Shown here one piece after another: positions 10,791 to 21,010 of a DNA stretch of 33,581 nt. Position numbers and translations under genes: made by a program. The notes below the pieces were generated by a model. The model made no database searches. It saw only the letters and a list, made by a program, of their open reading frames with translations, and was not told where the DNA came from. Each line of letters begins with the position of its first letter. Position 1 is the stretch's first letter. Source of the DNA: Phoronis australis (lineage: Eukaryota > Phoronida > Phoronidae); contig NMRA01001102.1 in assembly GCA_002633005.1 (NCBI GenBank), positions 21,160-54,740 of the forward strand. Reading direction: 5' to 3'.

Positions 10791-10942
10791 TTTTTGTTCG
10801 CACGATACAGGTCGCAATTTTCGTCCGATCATCACGAAATTTACACATAACACGTAGTTTCGGAAGTACTGGAAGCCTATTGTTTTTCGTCATAATCGGA
10901 TCCAAGATGGCGGATGTGGCGGCCATTTTCTTTTCATTTTAA

Positions 10943-11877
10943 AGTGTACGCAACATGACTCTAGTACCTCAAAATGAATTTTATTATTATATCTTACTTG
11001 ATTTATGTGCCTTTAGTGCACAGCTCATAAAGAAACACGTAAAAATTGAAAAAATAATAATTATGTACAACGTCATGGGTTGAACCCAAGTCGTTCGGCA
11101 CACTGTTCGGATCAGCAACTAAGTGTATAGAGTGAAGTGAAAGTAAAGTATATTTAGCGTCGAGAAGGTTCGTAGAGGGATGAAAAGATGTGTTTGCGGA
11201 GGCTGCAGCAACAGCAGTCAGACGGAGAACGTCTCGGTGTTCCGAAGGACGCCAAAGTTGCGCAGTAGTGGCATCGCTTCGTGCGCCAAACGAGAGTGTG
11301 GGACCTCAGCGTGGACCAAGCGATTCTGTCCGGGGCCACTCTGTGTTCTGCCCACTTTGAGGAGTCGTGTTTCGACTCCAATCAGAGGAGATGTTACGAT
11401 GAAGGCCTGGTTCAATAAAGGACAATATTTACTATTCAGAAACATCGGCTCTTTATTCCGGATCGTCTGTTGGATGACTGGGTTGACTGGCCGAGCCCGA
11501 GGCCGCTTCTCTCGCGGGAGGATCCAGTTCGTAAGGCCTCAAAGTAGAAAAGTACGCAGCTGAAAACATCAAAATCGTTCTCGCTTTCGTGTAACCCCAT
11601 TTCGTCATCGTGGCCACCATTCTCGTACGTTTCTTCATAGTATTTGTTCATTTCTTGCTCATAATCGTTGTCGCTTTCAAATTCCCTACTCTCTGCCGTT
11701 GCTCAATGCTAGTCGCTGATCTCTTGTGTTCAACCCATGATGTCACACGGCGGGAAATCTGAAAATTGGCAAAATTGAAATAGAAATCAAAATTTCGAGC
11801 TAATGACACAAAATAATCATGGATTTGGCTAAATTTTACGTCATACGAAATGTGCAAAAATCCATGGTGTGTACTGC
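10943..11877. mobile_element. TTAA-flanked THAP-bearing insertion, Kolobok-like
   Basis: This 935-bp block interrupts array unit 1 at a place where the other units run on unbroken. It is flanked by TTAA at 10939-10942 and 11878-11881, as expected for a 4-bp target duplication. Its ends form an imperfect inverted repeat: after three unmatched bases, GTACGCAACATG at the left matches the reverse complement of the right end, GTACACACCATG, at 10 of 12 positions. A second, inner inverted repeat (TCATGGGTTGAAC) lies at 11073-11085 and, reversed, at 11728-11740, about 130-137 bp from each end. Kolobok transposons duplicate TTAA and carry THAP zinc fingers, so this fits a deleted Kolobok copy. piggyBac (TTAA but normally no THAP) and P elements (THAP but 8-bp duplications) fit less well. 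Confidence 0.7.
11180..11418 (+). pseudogene. Broken THAP zinc-finger domain
   Basis: A THAP domain is a C2CH zinc finger of about 90 residues that binds DNA at the start of many transposases. The first frame gives MKRCVCGGCSN and SVF, covering the first zinc cysteines. After one apparent base loss near 11242 the domain continues two frames away with a PKDAKVAQ stretch, a stop at 11266-11268, then WHRFVRQTRVWD and finally TLCSAHFEESCF, the CxxH and HFxxxxF signature. The frame ends at 11416-11418. Only the DNA-binding part is recognisable; no transposase core follows inside the insertion. Reading frames after it stay open to about 11549 but show no family motif. Confidence 0.8.
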
Positions 11878-12905
11878 TTAAGATTCAAAGGCTTCTGGAG
11901 GCTACAATTTTTTACGTACAAGAATAAGAATTGGCACAGTAAATAGACCGGAAATGTGTTACAAGTAAGCCGGAAATTGTTAACTTCCGGTTAAAGATGG
12001 CGGAAATATAGGCGATCGCGCATGCGCACCTCGATTTTAGCCTAAAATGGTTTTCTCCTGTAGAGGGCGCATTATAAGGCTAATTCCTTCGATTTTTTCA
12101 CATATTTTTTATTAGTTTCTTATGATATGCTATTATATAAAGCCAAACAACCGGAAGTTGCTTTCAAGATGGCGGATCTGGCGCATGTTGACCCATTTTC
12201 AGTCGTGCTGGAGTGCGATTTTAAACATGAAGAGAAAAAGAGTGACGTGATTTTTTGCATGTGGATTATTTGAGGTATACTCTTTCAAATGACCCTTAAC
12301 AATTTTTTTCTCAGACTTACTGTTTTCGAGTTATTTGACTTTGAAATTCTTAAAAAAACACAAAATTTCATTTTTTTCGAAAAATTTACGGAATTGTGTG
12401 ATACTATCAATTTAAATAGAAATTTGAACGGACTTTCAGAAGATGTTTTCAATTTCCGGTACGACGTCTACTTTTCCAGTTATTCGAGATTTTCTGATAG
12501 CGCTGTTCCTTTGTTGAGCGCTCTTGCTGCATTGATGTTGGTGTAGCTTCTATTGAACTAGACTGTAGGCTATTTCTTATTGATTTATGACATCTAAGTT
12601 CGTCATATGAACGTTACGATGTTGTTCATCATCTCCACCACCATCATCACATTTGTCATCTTCGTCATCATCTCCGACGTCGTGTTTTCTTCAGTTAATT
12701 TCGCCAAGTGTCGCTCAAGACTGTAGCCTATTTCTTTGTGATTTCTGACCTCTACGTTCGTCATAAGAATGATATCATAACTTGCATTGTCCATCATCGC
12801 CACCATCGTCGTCATAGCTGTCATCTTCGTCATCATCTCTGTCGTCGTCTTTTCTGGTCATCTCTAACGTGGATTTTTGTTTTTACTTGTTTTTTTGTTT
12901 GTTTG

Positions 12906-14114
12906 CACGATACAGGTCGCAATTTTCGTCCAGTCATCACGAAATTTACACATAACACGTAGTTTTGGAAGTACTGGAAGCCTATTGTTTTTCGTCATAA
13001 TCGGATCCAAGATGGCGGATGAGGCGGCCATTTTGTTTTGGATTAAAGGTTCAAATGCTTCTGGAGGCTACAATTTCTTACGTACAAAGCTAAGAATCGG
13101 CACAGTAAATGGACCGGAAATGTGCTACAAGTACACCGGAAATTGTTTACTTTTGGTCAAAGATGGTGGAAATATCGGCGATCGCGCATGCACACCTCGA
13201 TTTTGGCCTAAAAACGTTTTCTCCTGTAGAGGGCGCATTATAGAGGCAATTCCTTCGATTTTTTTCACGTATTAGTTTTTTATGACATGCTATTATATAA
13301 AACCAAAAAACTGGAAGTTGCTTTCAAGATGGCGGATCTGGCGCATGTTGACCTATTTTCAGTCGTGCTGGAGTGCGATTTTAAACGGAAACAGAAAAAG
13401 ACGTGATTTTTTGCGTGTGGATTCTTTGAGGTATATTCTTTCAAGTGACCTGTAACAATTTTTTCTCAGACTTACCGTTTTCGAGTTATTTGACTTTGAA
13501 ACTTACCGTTTTCGAGTTATTTGACTTTGAAATTCTTAAAAAACGCAAAATTTCATTTTTTTTCGAAAAATTTACGAAATTAGACGATATCATCAGTTTA
13601 GATAGAACTTTGAACGGGCTTTCAGAAGATTTTTCCATTTTTCGCTAGGACGTCCACGTTTTGAGTTATTTGAGATTTTCTGATAACGCTGTTCCTTTTT
13701 TGAGCGCTCTTGCTGCATTGATGTTGGTTTAGCTTCTATTGAACTAGACTGGAGCCTATTTCTTATTGATTTATGACATCTAAGTTCGTCATATGAATGT
13801 TATGATGTTGTTCATAATTGCCACCACCATCATCATATTCGTCATCTTCGTTATCTCCGACGTCGTCTTTTCTTCATTTAATTTCGCCAAGTGTCGCTCA
13901 AGACTAGCCTATTTCTTAGTGATTTCTGACATCTACGTTCGTCATACGAACGATATCATAACTTGCATTGGCAATCATCGCCACCATCGTCGTCATAGCT
14001 GTCATCTTCGTCATCATCTCTGTCGTCGTCCTTTCTCGTCATCTCTAAAGTGGTTTTTTGGTTAATTTCGCCAAGTTTCGCTCCTCGGAGCGCTTTCATT
14101 TTTTTGTTTGTTCG
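12906..14114. repeat. Array unit 2
   Basis: A complete monomer without insertion. AAGATGGCGG motifs start near 13009 and 13327; the middle-block copy is mutated to GATGGTGG. The NRF1-like site is changed to GCGCATGCACA. A short local duplication of CTTACCGTTTTCGAGTTATT lies near 13470-13525. Confidence 0.85.
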
Positions 14115-15381
14115 CACGATACAGGTCGTAATTTTCGTCCAATCATCACGAAATTTACACATAACACGTAGTTCTGGAAGTACTGGAAGCCTATTGTTTT
14201 TCGTCAAAATCAGATCCAAGATGGCGGCTGTGGCGGCCATTTTGTTTTCATTTTAAGACTCAAAGGCTTCCGTAGTTCTGGAAGTACTGGAAGCCTTTTG
14301 TTTTTCGTCAAAATCGGATCCAAGATGGCGGCTGCGGCGGCCATTTTGTTTTCATTTTAAGACTCAAAGGCTTCTAGAGGCTACATTTTTTAAGTACAGA
14401 GCTGAAAATCGGCACAATTAATGGATCGGAAGTGTGCTACAAGTATACAGGAATTTGTTTACTTCCGGTTAAAGATAGCGGAAATATCGGCTATCGCGCA
14501 TGCGCACCTCGATTTTGGCCTAAAATCGTTTTCTCCTGTAGAGAGCGCATTATTGGGCCAATTCCTTCGAATTTTTACAGATATTAGTTTCTGATGAAAT
14601 GCTATTATACTGAGCCAAAAAACCGGAAGTTGCTTTCAAGATGGCGGATCTGACGCATGTTGACCCATTTTCAGTCGTGCTGGAGTGCGATTTTGAACGG
14701 GAAGAGAAAAAAACGTGATTTTTTGCATGTGGGATCTTTGAGGTATACTCTTTCAAATGACCTGTAACAATTTTTTTCTCAGACTTACCGTTTTCGAGTT
14801 ATCTTAAAAAAACGCAAAATGTCATTTTTTAAAAAAAATACGAAATTAGGCGATACCATCAGTGTAGATAGAGTTTGGACGGGCTTTCAGAACATGTTTT
14901 CCATTTTTTGCTAGGACGTCTACTTTTTGAATTATTCGAGATTTTCTGATAGTGCTGTTCCTTTGTTGAGCGCTGTTGCTATATTGATGTTGGTTTAGTT
15001 TCGATTGGGCAAGAGTGGAGGCTACTTGTTGCTGATTTATGACATTTGAGTGCTTCATATAAATGTTATGATGTTGTTCAGCATCATCACCATTGTCATC
15101 ATATTCGTTATCTTCGTCATTATCTCCGTCGTCGTCCTTTCAGTTAATTTCGCCAAGTGTCGTTCAAGACTTCAGCCTATACTTACTGATGTCTGGCCTC
15201 TACGTTCGTCTTGGGAATGTTATCACTACTTGAATTGTTCATCATCGCCACCATCGTCGTCATAGCTGTCATCTTTGTTAACATCTCTGTCGTCGTCTTT
15301 TCTCGTCATCTCTAACGTGGTTTTTTGGTTAACTTCGCCAAGTTTCGTTCCTCTGAGCGCTTTCATTTTTTTGCTTGTTAG
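14115..15381. repeat. Array unit 3 with a 104-bp internal duplication
   Basis: A complete monomer. AAGATGGCGG motifs start near 14218, 14322 and 14638. A perfect GCGCATGCGC lies at 14496-14505. The extra motif comes from a local tandem duplication (see 14167-14374). Confidence 0.85.
14167..14374. repeat. Local 104-bp tandem duplication within unit 3
   Basis: Two adjacent 104-bp copies, 14167-14270 and 14271-14374, both begin CGTAGTTCTGGAAGTACTGG and differ at only a few bases. This adds a second YY1-like motif and ends inside the middle block. Confidence 0.85.
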
Positions 15382-16693
15382 CACGATACAGGTCGCAATT
15401 TTCGTCCGATCATCACGAAATTTACACATAACACGTAGTTTCGGAAGTACTGGAAGCCTATTGTTTTTCGTCATAATCGGATACAAGATGGCGGATGTGG
15501 CGGCCATTTGGGTTTCGATTTAAAGTTCAAATGCTCTGGAGGCTACAATTTTTTACGTAAAAGGCTAAGAATCGGCACAGTAAATGGCTTGGAAGTGTAC
15601 AAGAGCACTGGAAATAGTTCACTTCCGGTTAATTATGGCGGAAATATCGGCGATCGTGCATTTTAAGATTGAAAGGCTTCTGGAGGCTACAATTTTTTAC
15701 GTACAGATTTGAAACTCAGCACAATTAATGGACCGGATGAGCACTACTTGTGTACCGGAAATTGTTTACTTCCGGTCAAAGATGGCAGAAATATTGGCAT
15801 TCGCGCATGCGCACCTCGATTTCGGAAAAAAAACGTTTTCTCCTGTAGAGGGCGCAATATAGGGCAAATTCCTGTGAATTTTTGCAGTTATTAGTTTTTT
15901 ATGATTTGCTATTATACAAAGCCAAAAAACCGGAAGTTGCTTTCAAGATGGCGGTTCTGGCGCATGTTGACCTATTTTCAGTCATGCTGTGGTGTCACTT
16001 AAACGGGGGGAGAAAATGACGTGAATTTTTGCATGTGGATTCTCTAAGGTATATTCTTTCAAATGAACTATAATAATTTTTTTCTCAGACTTACTGTTTT
16101 CAAGATATTTGACTTTAAATTTCTTTAAAAAAACGCAAAATTTCATTTTTTTTTCGAAAAAAATTTACGGAATTGTGTGATACAATCAATTTAGATAGAG
16201 TTTTGAACGGGATTTCAGAAGATGTTTTTGCTAAGACGCCTACTTTTCGAGTTATTTGAGATTTTCTGATAACGCTGTTCCTTTGTTGAGCGCTCTTGCT
16301 GCATTGATATTGGTTTAGCTTCTATTGAACTAGACTGTAGCATATTTCTTATTGATTTAGGACATCTACGTTCGTCATATGAATGTAATGATGTTGTTCA
16401 TAGTCGCCACCACCATCATCATATTCGTCATCATCTCCGACGTCTTGTTTTCTTCAGTTAATTTTGCCAAATGTTGCTCAAGACTGTAGCCTATTTCTTA
16501 GTGATTTCTGACCTCTACGTTCGTCATATGAATGATATCATAACTTGCATTGTCCATCATCGCCACCATAATCGTCATAGTTGTCATCTTCGTCATCATC
16601 TCTGTCGTCGTCTTTTCTCGTCATCTCTAACGTGTTTTTTTTGGTTAATTTTGCCAAGTTTCGCTCCTCGGAGCGCTTTCATTTGTTTGTTCG
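15382..16693. repeat. Array unit 4 with a partial second middle block
   Basis: A monomer with a duplicated middle block: a truncated copy at about 15522-15660 followed by a fuller copy from 15661. AAGATGGCGG starts near 15486 and 15946; GCGCATGCGC is at 15803-15812. Its right-hand 900 bp are nearly identical to unit 5. Confidence 0.85.
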
Positions 16694-17789
16694 CTCTCTA
16701 CAGGTCGCAATTCTCGCCCGATTTTCACGAAATTTGCACGCGACATGTAGATTGGAAAGTCCTAGAAGCCTATTGTTTCTGGTCATGATCGAATTCAAAA
16801 TGGCGGACGTGGGGACCATTTTGTTTCCGATTTCACCATCAAATGCTCATGGAGGCCGCATTTTTTGAGGTACAGAGNACAATTAATGGACCGGATGAGC
16901 ACTACTTGTGTACCGGAAATTGTTTACTTCCGGTCAAAGATGGCAGAAATATTGTCATTCGCGCATGCGCACCTTGATTTCGGAAAAAAAAACGTTTTCT
17001 CCTGTAGAGGGCGCAATATAGGGCAAATTCCTGTGAATTTTTTGCAGTTATTAGTTTTTTATGATTTGCTATTATACAAAGCCAAAAAACCGGAAGTTGC
17101 TTTCAAGATGGCGGTTCTGGCGCATGTTGACCTATTTTCAGTCATGCTGTGGTGTCACTTAAACGGGAGGAGAAAATGACGTGAATTTTTGCATGTGGAT
17201 TCTCTAAGGTATATTCTTTCAAATGAACTATAATAATTTTTTCTCAGACTTACTGTTTTCAAGATATTTGACTTTAAATTTCTTTAAAAAAACTCAAAAT
17301 TTCATTTTTTTTCGAAAAAAATTTACGGAATTGTGTGATACAATCAATTTAGATAGAGTTTTGAACGGGATTTCAGAAGATGTTTTTGCTAAGACGCCTA
17401 CTTTTCGAGTTATTTGAGATTTTCTGATAACGCTGCTCCTTTGTTGAGCGCTCTTGCTGCATTGATATTGGTTTAGCTTCTATTGAACTAGACTGTAGCA
17501 TATTTCTTATTGATTTAGGACATCTACGTTCGTCATATGAATGTAATGATGTTGTTCATAATCGCCACCACCATCATCATATTCGTCATCTTCGTCATCA
17601 TCTCCGACGTCGTGTTTTCTTCAGTTAATTTTGCCAAATGTTGCTCAAGACTGTAGCCTATTTCTTAGTGATTTCTGACCTCTACGTTCGTCATATGAAT
17701 GATATCATAACTTGCATTGTCCATCATCGTCACCATAATCGTCATAGTTGTCATCTTCGTCATCATCTCTGTCGTCGTCTTTTCTCGTC
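16694..17789. repeat. Array unit 5, joined across a single N, runs into a gap
   Basis: The opening block (about 16694-16877) is more diverged than in other units. After the N at 16878 the sequence becomes almost identical to 15721-16622, apart from a few substitutions and small indels including one of 9 bp. GCGCATGCGC is at 16961-16970 and AAGATGGCGG near 17106. The unit stops at the N gap. Confidence 0.8.
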
Positions 17790-17834
17790 NNNNNNNNNNN
17801 NNNNNNNNNNNNNNNNNNNNNNNNNNNNNNNNNN
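17790..17834. other. Assembly gap, 45 N
   Basis: Unknown bases at the same phase of the monomer where the next unit would begin; array sequence does not resume afterwards. Confidence 1.
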
Positions 17835-18488
17835 GGGAGGGGGATTTACCCCGTGTAAGACAACTTTTTATTTTCATAGCCAAACAATGAAATTTCCATG
17901 CATCCTGGTACGTTTCTGGCACTTAACATGTCCCAGGAGTTTTTCTTAAGATAATTAAAAACCCTTCTCGATTTCGTCAAATGAACTTGGCTCATAAGTT
18001 TCGTGAAACCATATCGATTTTTGCACATCTGGTTATGAGTCACACCACCAGCAAAATTTTTTGTTGGAACATCTGCTTATACACACCTTTTTAGCATACA
18101 AAAAAGTGTGGTGTGTATACAGGGGTTTAGACAACTACCAAACATTGAAGAGCATAAGGAGCACCCACGGGGCGTAAAAACTTGAATATCAGATGATCGC
18201 AACAGCCTCAAGCTGTTTAAGAATGAAGACCTGCACTGTTAGTCCTGAAATAAACATGTGTTCTCTCTCGTTACGAGAAAAAAAACTGGCGAACGATAGT
18301 GCTCTCAGCTCATAGTCTATTATTAAAGCGACAATAAACAATTAAGTATCACTTTATTAAGCTGAATCACGTTGACAACAATTGAAAAACGTCAAGTGTA
18401 TCAGGAAACAAATCATCTGAAAACAGTTTCACGAAACCAAAACACTCTGTAGGCCTACACCGTGGTGAAAAGATATACATGTACAGGA
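17835..18488. other. Unassigned sequence
   Basis: No gene or transposon recognised. Open frames are short and without motifs. Confidence 0.35.
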
Positions 18489-18765
18489 GCAGTTCGTAGA
18501 GGGACCAGATGTACACTGAGAGTACACAAAACTCTGGCCTGGTCAGTCACGAGACCAAAAGTACACCTGTGCTTATTATCCCTATAAAAATAGTCGATCT
18601 GTCGCGGGACCAAACAGTACTGGCTCAGATAAATAGATTTAAAAAGCACACTTTGGTAAAAAACATCACAAGACTAGTTCGCCGAGGGACCAGAAGTACA
18701 CTGAAACTCGATATCTACACAAATCAAGCTGGCCTGGTCCGTCGTGAGACCTAAAGCGTACTTTG
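18489..18765. repeat. Diverged minisatellite, about five units
   Basis: A core of the form GTYGNGGGACCARAAGTAC recurs near 18491, 18543, 18599, 18677 and 18738, twice followed by ACTG. Spacing is irregular, about 55-75 bp. The frame it keeps open at 18509-18754 is a consequence of the repeat. Confidence 0.6.
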
Positions 18766-19144
18766 CAAAAAAATTTGAATTGAAACTTGTCTCTAGACAC
18801 GTTTTAATCCCCAGTGGTTGCTCATACGTGTAGTTTACACATCTGGTGGTCAACTGCTGCGAGAGGTTGTCAAGGAAGGGTTTTCGCACCGTTCTGTAGT
18901 ACTCACTGGAAGAAACAAGTATTGGGTACAGATTTAACTACGCACTACGTGAAATAAGATTTTGGATATGAAGCAGATAGACTCATGTGGAAATACAAAC
19001 CAGAATCAGTTTCTGTGCGCTCGTAGACCCTCTGGTGTACTGGGTAAATTTGGCATGTCTAAAAATAATTTCTATTTCGTTTTCATTGTACACAAGCATA
19101 AAAAACCGACATTATTACAAACTGTGAATAATTATAACTTATTA

Positions 19145-19561
19145 CCTGGGTGTTTCTCCAGGAACGTTGGTCCTATCTTCCTGCTGCCTAGACTGCTGAG
19201 GAATCTGTATATCGGATCCAATGGTTTGCTTGTCTTAGAACCATTCTACCCAGACATCTTCGACGTTTGTTCCCAACGCTTGCACTTCGTCAACTGTTGT
19301 GTCAATGAGCTTGTCCACCTCTACAATGCAGCATCTCGTTTCGCAGCTCAGTTGGCACTAAGCCCCCTGAGGTTACCAAGTCCATTCAAAAGACTTACAG
19401 CATGCGCAATTAAATTTGTTCCGTTCATCATGGACTATTTCAAACCTTGACGATGTATCCCAGGACCCATTTGCATCTCTTGCAATTTTCGAAATAAACG
19501 TCCCAATGTGTGAACGCTTGAAACCCGAAGTACTAACACCAAAAAATATGCCTATTGGCAT
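19145..19561 (-). pseudogene. hAT-type transposase fragment
   Basis: In one minus-strand frame with three stops there is a stretch that reads as the middle of a hAT transposase of the DUF4371/ZMYM-like type. It has SRFEIVHDERNKFNC, then a CQLSCETR-like position, VDKLIDTTVDEVQALGTNVE with EDVWVEWF, and finally IPQQSRQQEDRTNVPGETP. The last phrase matches the family pattern PRxxxRQxxRxNxPxxTPxxYY that precedes the C-terminal dimerisation part. The frame ends in two TAA codons at 19139-19144, where AGGTAATAAG could also be a splice donor. No ends or target duplication were found. The identification rests on remembered family patterns. Confidence 0.6.
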
Positions 19562-20246
19562 GGGCGTTTCGTCTGGTGGGCCTTTTTGCGGAAATTCCCA
19601 GTATAGAAAACCTCAGTGGTGCTTATTGCAGGTAGAAAGACGGTAGGTGTTGTGGTCGGCAGTAGGGCTCCTTAGAAAGCCCACTGAACATCGCACAAAT
19701 TCCGCAATACTTTGTTGTGAAAATACAGCCTCCCCGCAATTTCTAGTACCGTACACTGTTCGCGAATGCGATCACTTTGTTAATGTGAGTGCCACCTTGG
19801 TCATTCCTTGTATAGACATAACTTGTTAGAGTGCCATGATCTTCAAACAGACTCGCGAGCAGACCACGGCGCACGCCACAATAGCAATTCTTCGGAAAAC
19901 GAGTATTACATGAACATGTACACTGTATGATATTGCGCAAGACAACTTTACAATACACCAGTCAAATTCGAGTTACAAACGTGTGGGGTGTAATAGGATG
20001 ACACGGCATGACAGATGAGGTAAAAACATTGCCCGTCAATTCGCCTGAATATCAGGGTTGCGGCACCACAGTAGTTCCCCTAATCAAATCAAAACATATC
20101 TTAGAGTAAAGAAACTAGTAACCTAAAGAAATCAGCTATACAGCTGCTCTTTCAGCGGTGGATCCATCTAAAATGCTTGGCTAGTCTACTTCAGACGTGG
20201 CGACGGAAGCGCGCGCACAATTGATCTCCGGGGTTTTGTTTTGCCT

Positions 20247-20416
20247 ATGAGCCACGAAGACTCGAATCGCGTTGATTTTCATAACAGCAATTCACAATGC
20301 AAAAAACATATTTTCAGAGTGAACTTCCCCCCCCCNCCGATGAGCCACGAAGACTCGAATTGCGTTGATTTTCATAACAGCAATTCACAATGCAAAAAAT
20401 ATATTTTCAGAGTGAA
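20247..20416. repeat. About 78-bp duplication around a single N
   Basis: Copies at 20247-20324 and 20340-20416 begin ATGAGCCACGAAGACTCGAA and differ at about two positions. They are separated by a C run containing one N at 20336. This may be a false duplication at a contig join. Confidence 0.75.
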
Positions 20417-20851
20417 CCTCCTCATTTTTTCCAAGTTGGTTTACTCGGGGTTTACACACGCTGGCGGTGCCTTTTTGTTTTTCTGTTTACTATAAAACAA
20501 TTGAAAATTTTAAAAAATAAGAAATAAAGTGAATCTATCAATTAAGGTTTAGCAACTAGTCTAGTTTACTACCCATTTTATCACGCTAAGCTTCGACCGG
20601 GAAAATATCGTCTGCTAAAGCCATTAAGTTTCCACTGGTTACTGAGTAAAATCCCGAAGTCAAAGGATCCCGACGACACTATAGAGCATTCAAATTGGAG
20701 ATCGATGATTTACAAGTAAAAAAAAATAAGAGGTAAATTTTACTGAAGTCAGATATCGTTTTTATGAAAATTATGCGTCTTATCTTTCATAACATATAAA
20801 TGTCAGTAAAATGCCTTGTGTTAAACATGCGATTATTGCGCGTGCTCACTT

Positions 20852-21010
20852 AAAGTCCTTGTTGCAAACTGCCCATGTGGTTCTAGTATCCGAAAATACT
20901 TACTACATAAATTCTTATTTTCGAATTAGGTCTATGGCGGTAAAGTCCTGCTCTCAAACTGCCTATGTGGTTCCAGTATCCGAAAATACTACATAAATTC
21001 TTATTTTCGA
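20852..21010. repeat. Tandem pair, period about 90 bp
   Basis: The segment 20852-20924 recurs at 20942-21010 with several substitutions and a 4-bp deletion. Both end in ACATAAATTCTTATTTTCGA. Confidence 0.75.

Larger units (their letters stand above)
10801..12905. repeat. Array unit 1, split by a transposon
   Basis: The unit runs into the insertion at 10943 and resumes at 11878 with AAGATTCAAAGGCTTCTGGA. AAGATGGCGG motifs start at 10904, 11993 and 12166. GCGCATGCGC is at 12018-12027. ETS-type CCGGAAGT sites lie at 11983-11990 (reverse) and 12151-12158. Confidence 0.85.
10801..17789. repeat. Tandem array of about 1.2-kb monomers, five units
   Basis: Head-to-tail units each open with CACGATACAGGTCGCAATTT or a variant, at 10801, 12906, 14115, 15382 and about 16694. 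Spacings are 2105, 1209, 1267 and 1312 bp. Removing a 935-bp insertion from unit 1, a 104-bp internal duplication from unit 3 and a duplication of about 139 bp from unit 4 gives about 1165, 1209, 1163 and 1173 bp, so the monomer is about 1.17-1.2 kb. Each unit has an opening block, a middle block (GTAGAGGGCGC and a CATGCGCACCTCGATTT phrase), a third block around a CCGGAAGTTG site, and a closing stretch of CATCAT and GTCGTC triplets that is itself an internal repeat of about 170 bp. The array is cut by an assembly gap, so its true length is unknown. The short open frames inside are not conserved as protein. Confidence 0.93.

Noticed and set aside
11072-11090. GGGTTGAACCC resembling a tRNA or SINE B box
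   Set aside because: No A box at a proper distance and no cloverleaf; it is better explained as the inner inverted repeat of the TTAA-flanked element.
10801-17789. CRISPR-like array
   Set aside because: Units are about 1.2 kb with no short repeat-spacer structure; the DNA is eukaryotic.
12708-17949. Repeated open frames with VRHXNDIITCI and His/Arg-rich peptides in the tandem array
   Set aside because: They come from CATCAT/GTCGTC triplets in the monomer, change frame between units and lack conserved ends.
18962-19450. 162-codon plus-strand frame
   Set aside because: It overlaps the better supported minus-strand hAT fragment and has no recognisable domain.
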